Part shown: positions 61,207 through 64,000 of the stretch, piece by piece
Position numbering within the stretch: the stretch's first letter is position 1
Layout of the letters: each line of letters starts with the position of its first letter
Assembly (NCBI RefSeq): GCF_000972845.2
Contig: NC_040016.1
Location: 1,508,701 to 1,572,700 of the forward strand
Direction: 5' to 3'
From: Larimichthys crocea
Taxonomy: Eukaryota > Chordata > Actinopteri > Sciaenidae
DNA length: 64,000 nt
Notes under the pieces: generated by a model
What the model saw: only the letters and a program-made list of their open reading frames with translations
The model's database searches: none
What the model was told of the DNA's origin: nothing
Program-made: the position numbers and the translations under genes

Positions 61207-62530
61207 GTCAGTACCTGCACAGGACAGACTGGGATTGCAGTGAATGTGGAATTTGTGAGCTTTCAGGGGCCAGATAATGAATGTGAATGTTTGTGTCTCT
61301 TTTTCTCTCTTTAGCTCAGCAAAATAATGCATATGTACTTGCTCAAATTGACATCACTTAGCTCTTAGCAAACGCTCTACTGTCAAACCACCAGTGAGTT
61401 TCAAAGATCTCTTTGTCTGCCTTTAACTAACAAGCACTAATTTCCGTAGTATAATTTGTATTTTCACAGATACAGTACAGACCGACAAAATGAGCTTCCA
61501 GTGAACAAAGAATCCCTATTTTCTAAATGTATCTCATATCAATGTTTTGAACCTAAAATCCAAATGAATGACATTAGAAGGTTTAAGTCTAATTCATCTA
61601 CTTACATAAGAGCTATTAGCCTCACACTGACAAGGCCACTAAGATGATGAACATCATGAAGGCTATTAGCACAGGATTTGCACCCAATCTCTGACAGGTC
61701 ACAGCATTACAACAAATATGTCCAATTTATTGCTTTAATTTGTTTGCATAGCAGCACACCAAACAAATGTATTATTCATTATAATTCAGACGTTTTGAGG
61801 TCAAGCTGTACCAAAACAAAATTCATTTGAATCAGAACAAGTGAAAACATCCAACATTTAACATGATTTCTAAAATGTGTAGAGTTGAAACCACCCAGAC
61901 TTTCTGCTTCGTGTTCCTTTGTGTTGCCTCTCCTGAACTCAGCCATCACTGAACCATCAAATTAACTTTGCCACAAACACACTCTGACTCCTGTTTCAGT
62001 CACTCAACAGAATATGAAACTCATCATCTGCAAGGCTGGTTCTTACTCTTCAAAAGAAGTCTCTGACTTTTTTATCAGCCTGTAGGTGCTGCATAAAACA
62101 TACTAAAAACTTTTCAAAGTGATATCTTTTGGCATTTCTTTTATTTTGTGCAAGCTTTTTGTGTAGCATGCCATGTAAGAAATGTCAAAAAATGAAAACA
62201 CATTTTAACGATGAAATGACAGCCCATAATCCATCATGAAGTGAAGGAGGAGGAGCAACACTGGCTTCACTGGGGTTGAAGAGCTCACTGTTCTGCACTG
62301 CTTAGTGCTGATTGTATTTTTTGTCCCTAATTGTTACACGGTTAACACCTCTTGTGCCGTTTTATAGCATCCTATCAAATGTGTCTCACCGGTGGAGGAT
62401 GGGCAGTCAGTAATTCACCCTCAGCTCTGGGAGCAGCTACTGTGACCAAAACAAACCCTGTCACAGAGTGCTGTTCTCCTGGCTATACGACTGCTCCCTC
62501 TTTACCAATTTTGTCCTTTCCTTCCTGCAG
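61207..62530 (+). other. dlgap4 intron
   Basis: AT-rich intron ending in the acceptor CCTTCCTGCAG. Just upstream of the fourth coding exon, TTTTATAG at 62360-62367 is followed by 25 open codons in phase 0 ending in TGA at 62443-62445. I treat this as intronic (see findings). Confidence 0.7.
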
Positions 62531-62786
62531 CTACGAGACCTGGAAATGAGTCATCATTATGAGGACCGCAGCTCCGAGTCCACATTTAGAGATTCCCGTT
62601 CTCACTCTCAGGACAACTCAGAGCCTCCAGACTTGCCCATGCCAACATGCTTCAGATCACGCAGCCATAGCTACCTGAGAGCCATCCAGGCTGGCTGTTC
62701 CCAAGATGACGACACAGCATCCATAGACTCAGGCTGCTCACCACCTCTGACTGACACCACTGTTCGCACCTACAGCACCAGCACTG
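62531..62786 (+). CDS. dlgap4: dlgap4-like, fourth coding exon
   Basis: 256 nt: 85 codons (525-609) plus one base, starting in phase 0 and ending in phase 1. The landmark is FRSRSHSYLRAIQAGCSQDD (565-584), nearly identical to the DLGAP4 block and containing a third R-x-x-S-Y-L-R-A GK-binding-type motif. It is preceded by EPPDLPMPTC, matching the ETLDLPLPSY-type sequence. An acidic/Ser-rich linker, HHYEDRSSESTFRDS, precedes it, and TVRTYSTST follows. The acceptor CTTCCTGCAG ends at 62530 and the donor ACTG|GTGAGT is at 62786/62787. Downstream exons encoding the proline-rich region and the C-terminal GH1 domain with the EAQTRL-type PDZ ligand must lie beyond the window. Confidence 0.93.
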
Positions 62787-63122
62787 GTGAGTCACTGAAA
62801 AACAGATGATACATTTGCTGCAAATGAATTTATTTGACATCATAAATCATATAAAGTGGGAAAACTGAAGAGTTCTTACCATGATGTAGTGTTGCTAAAC
62901 TGAGGTCAGAATGTTTTCTTTATAACATACACAGTAGTACATATCTGATTTGATTACTTGGTCATAATTTTTGCAGAGTAACTCAGACACATGGGCCAAA
63001 TTCTTGCTTTGATTTGTATTTTCTATGACATTAATTAGAAAACTCTTCATAGACTTGGTCCTGGGTCCAACATGCACACACTAGCATTTTTTAGCTCAAA
63101 TGCATCCTCTTGCCCATGCTAG
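62787..63122 (+). other. dlgap4 intron sequence, left of Gag-like segment
   Basis: AT-rich intron with no recognised element. It ends at a possible acceptor, CCCATGCTAG (63113-63122). Confidence 0.65.
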
Positions 63123-63290
63123 ATGACCTTCCTACACAGTTGAAGACATGGAAAGAACAGTTTGGCTCTTACCTGATAGCCACTGGCTTGGACAAAGCCC
63201 CAAAGGAGAAACAACTTGCACTTTTTCTTCAGCATTTGGGGACAGACAGACCACAGACCACCAGACAGACCATCCTACCCACACGCACAG
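63123..63290 (+). pseudogene. Gag-capsid-like fragment, possible exonised cassette in dlgap4
   Basis: The open translation reads LPTQLKTWKEQFGSYLIATG followed by LDKAPKEKQ. It fits the start of a Ty3/gypsy-type Gag capsid region (W-K-x-x-F...Y-L-x-A-T/S-G-L-D-K, then a FLxxxG block). It breaks off after about 45 residues, without the rest of capsid, nucleocapsid or pol, so as a retroelement it is truncated. It is bordered by a possible acceptor, CCCATGCTAG, and a good donor, CACAG|GTAACA, at 63290/63291. Its length of 168 nt is a multiple of three, and both borders fit phase 1, the phase in which the fourth coding exon ends. Retroelement origin is fairly likely; use as an exon is unproven. 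Confidence 0.45.
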
Positions 63291-63962
63291 GTAACAAGTT
63301 GAAACCATTATGTTAAAAAAAATATGTTTAGCAATGTACCACGTCAAGGACTACAAAAGATGACCGAAAAAAAGCTGTGCTGAGCATACAGCTGCTTTTA
63401 TCAAACATCTGTCCTTTCAGTTGTTGGACAGACATTTATGGGACAGACACTGATGTTGAATTTGCTACAGCAGAGGAATTGTGAACGTGTGCGATGATGG
63501 TCAAACAAACTTTAGAGCCAGTTGTTAAGATCTGACTTTGTGGTGCAGAATTAGAGCATGGATAAACAGTATTTGCATCTGCTTGATTATTACCACAGAT
63601 CATCCACATCGTGGCGCTCTGCACCACAGTCTTCTAAATGGTCCCTAGAGTGTATGCTGCCTTCATTTGAGTAGAATTTTTCACTCTCCAGGATGATATT
63701 GCTGAGGAAACCTTTGAGGAAATGAGGAGAGGTTATTGGTCCTTAGAGCTGATGGGAAAAAAATAACTTCCTAGATTGTCCCCTTTTTTCATTCTCAGTC
63801 TGCATCAGACAGATTGTATTTCTCTGATATGTTTTGATGTCCTTACTTATATATTAATAGTACAATTTGGTGGTGCAACCGTCTGTGTGTTCGAGTGTGA
63901 CATATTACAGCCTCAAATGTAATGGGTATCCAGTGTGGGGGTTTTTTCTGGTTCTGCATCAG
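63291..63962 (+). other. dlgap4 intron sequence
   Basis: AT-rich, with no recognisable repeat or gene. It ends in a pyrimidine-rich stretch (GTTTTTTCTGGTTCTGCATC) before AG at 63961-63962. Confidence 0.6.
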
Positions 63963-64000
63963 GCCAGAGTGACGTGACCTGGGTGCGTGAGCAAGGACAA
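63963..64000 (+). CDS. Possible start of a further dlgap4 exon, cut by window end
   Basis: After the pyrimidine-rich tract and CATCAG, the last 38 bases are open in phase 1, matching the end of the fourth coding exon (G + GC gives Gly, then QSDVTWVREQGQ). The peptide is too short to recognise and does not match DLGAP sequence I know. It may be a species-specific exon or chance. Confidence 0.2.

Noticed and set aside
1..64000. CRISPR arrays, bacterial operons or ribosomal RNA
   Set aside because: The window is vertebrate nuclear DNA. Tandem repeats are microsatellites with no spacer structure, and no rRNA core motifs were seen.

Overview
The window looks like genomic DNA of a percomorph-type teleost fish. 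It is AT-rich and gene-poor, with many CA/TG and tetranucleotide microsatellites and several interspersed repeats of a kind common in teleost genomes. The only protein gene I can identify confidently is on the + strand at the right end. It is the 5' coding part of a DLGAP/SAPAP-family postsynaptic scaffold gene, and its protein is closest to DLGAP4 (start MKGLG, then RHLSDS, PYLLSPT and a PLNNQL...SSTFPRI block). All family assignments come from reading the sequence; no database search was run.

Layout. Positions 1-57005 contain no convincing coding sequence. They are most simply read as upstream or 5'-intron sequence of dlgap4. They carry two copies each of two dispersed repeats (2145-2570 and 15150-15630; 5365-5832 and 41555-41830) and two tRNA-derived SINEs on the minus strand (3566-3773 and 22279-22455). 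A solo LTR with a perfect 5-bp target duplication (15686-16312) is interrupted by a 314-bp hAT-type non-autonomous element with a perfect 8-bp duplication (15935-16248). A decayed antisense Ty3/gypsy pol remnant lies at about 35994-36900. Candidate non-coding signals are a DR5/DR4 cluster of AGGTCA half-sites (8853-8879), a perfect 24-bp-stem hairpin (29784-29836), a TATA-containing possible first exon (45559-45719) and two homeobox-site-rich stretches (about 20020-20170 and 46690-46830).

From 57006 to the end, four dlgap4 coding exons join in frame: 57006-58285 (ATG at 57080), 58472-58686, 61056-61206 and 62531-62786. They give 609 complete codons plus one base; the rest of the gene is beyond the right edge. 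They contain three GK-binding-type R-x-x-S-Y-hydrophobic-basic-A motifs, which in this family bind the guanylate kinase domain of PSD-95/MAGUK proteins.

The most interesting part is the set of unexplained exon-like segments inside dlgap4 introns. One is a 99-105 nt, phase-2/phase-2, in-frame open segment at about 60225-60329. The other is a phase-1/phase-1, 168-nt segment at 63123-63290 whose translation resembles the start of a Ty3/gypsy Gag capsid domain. Both have splice-like borders and would insert into the dlgap4 reading frame without a shift. Transcript data would decide whether they are used.
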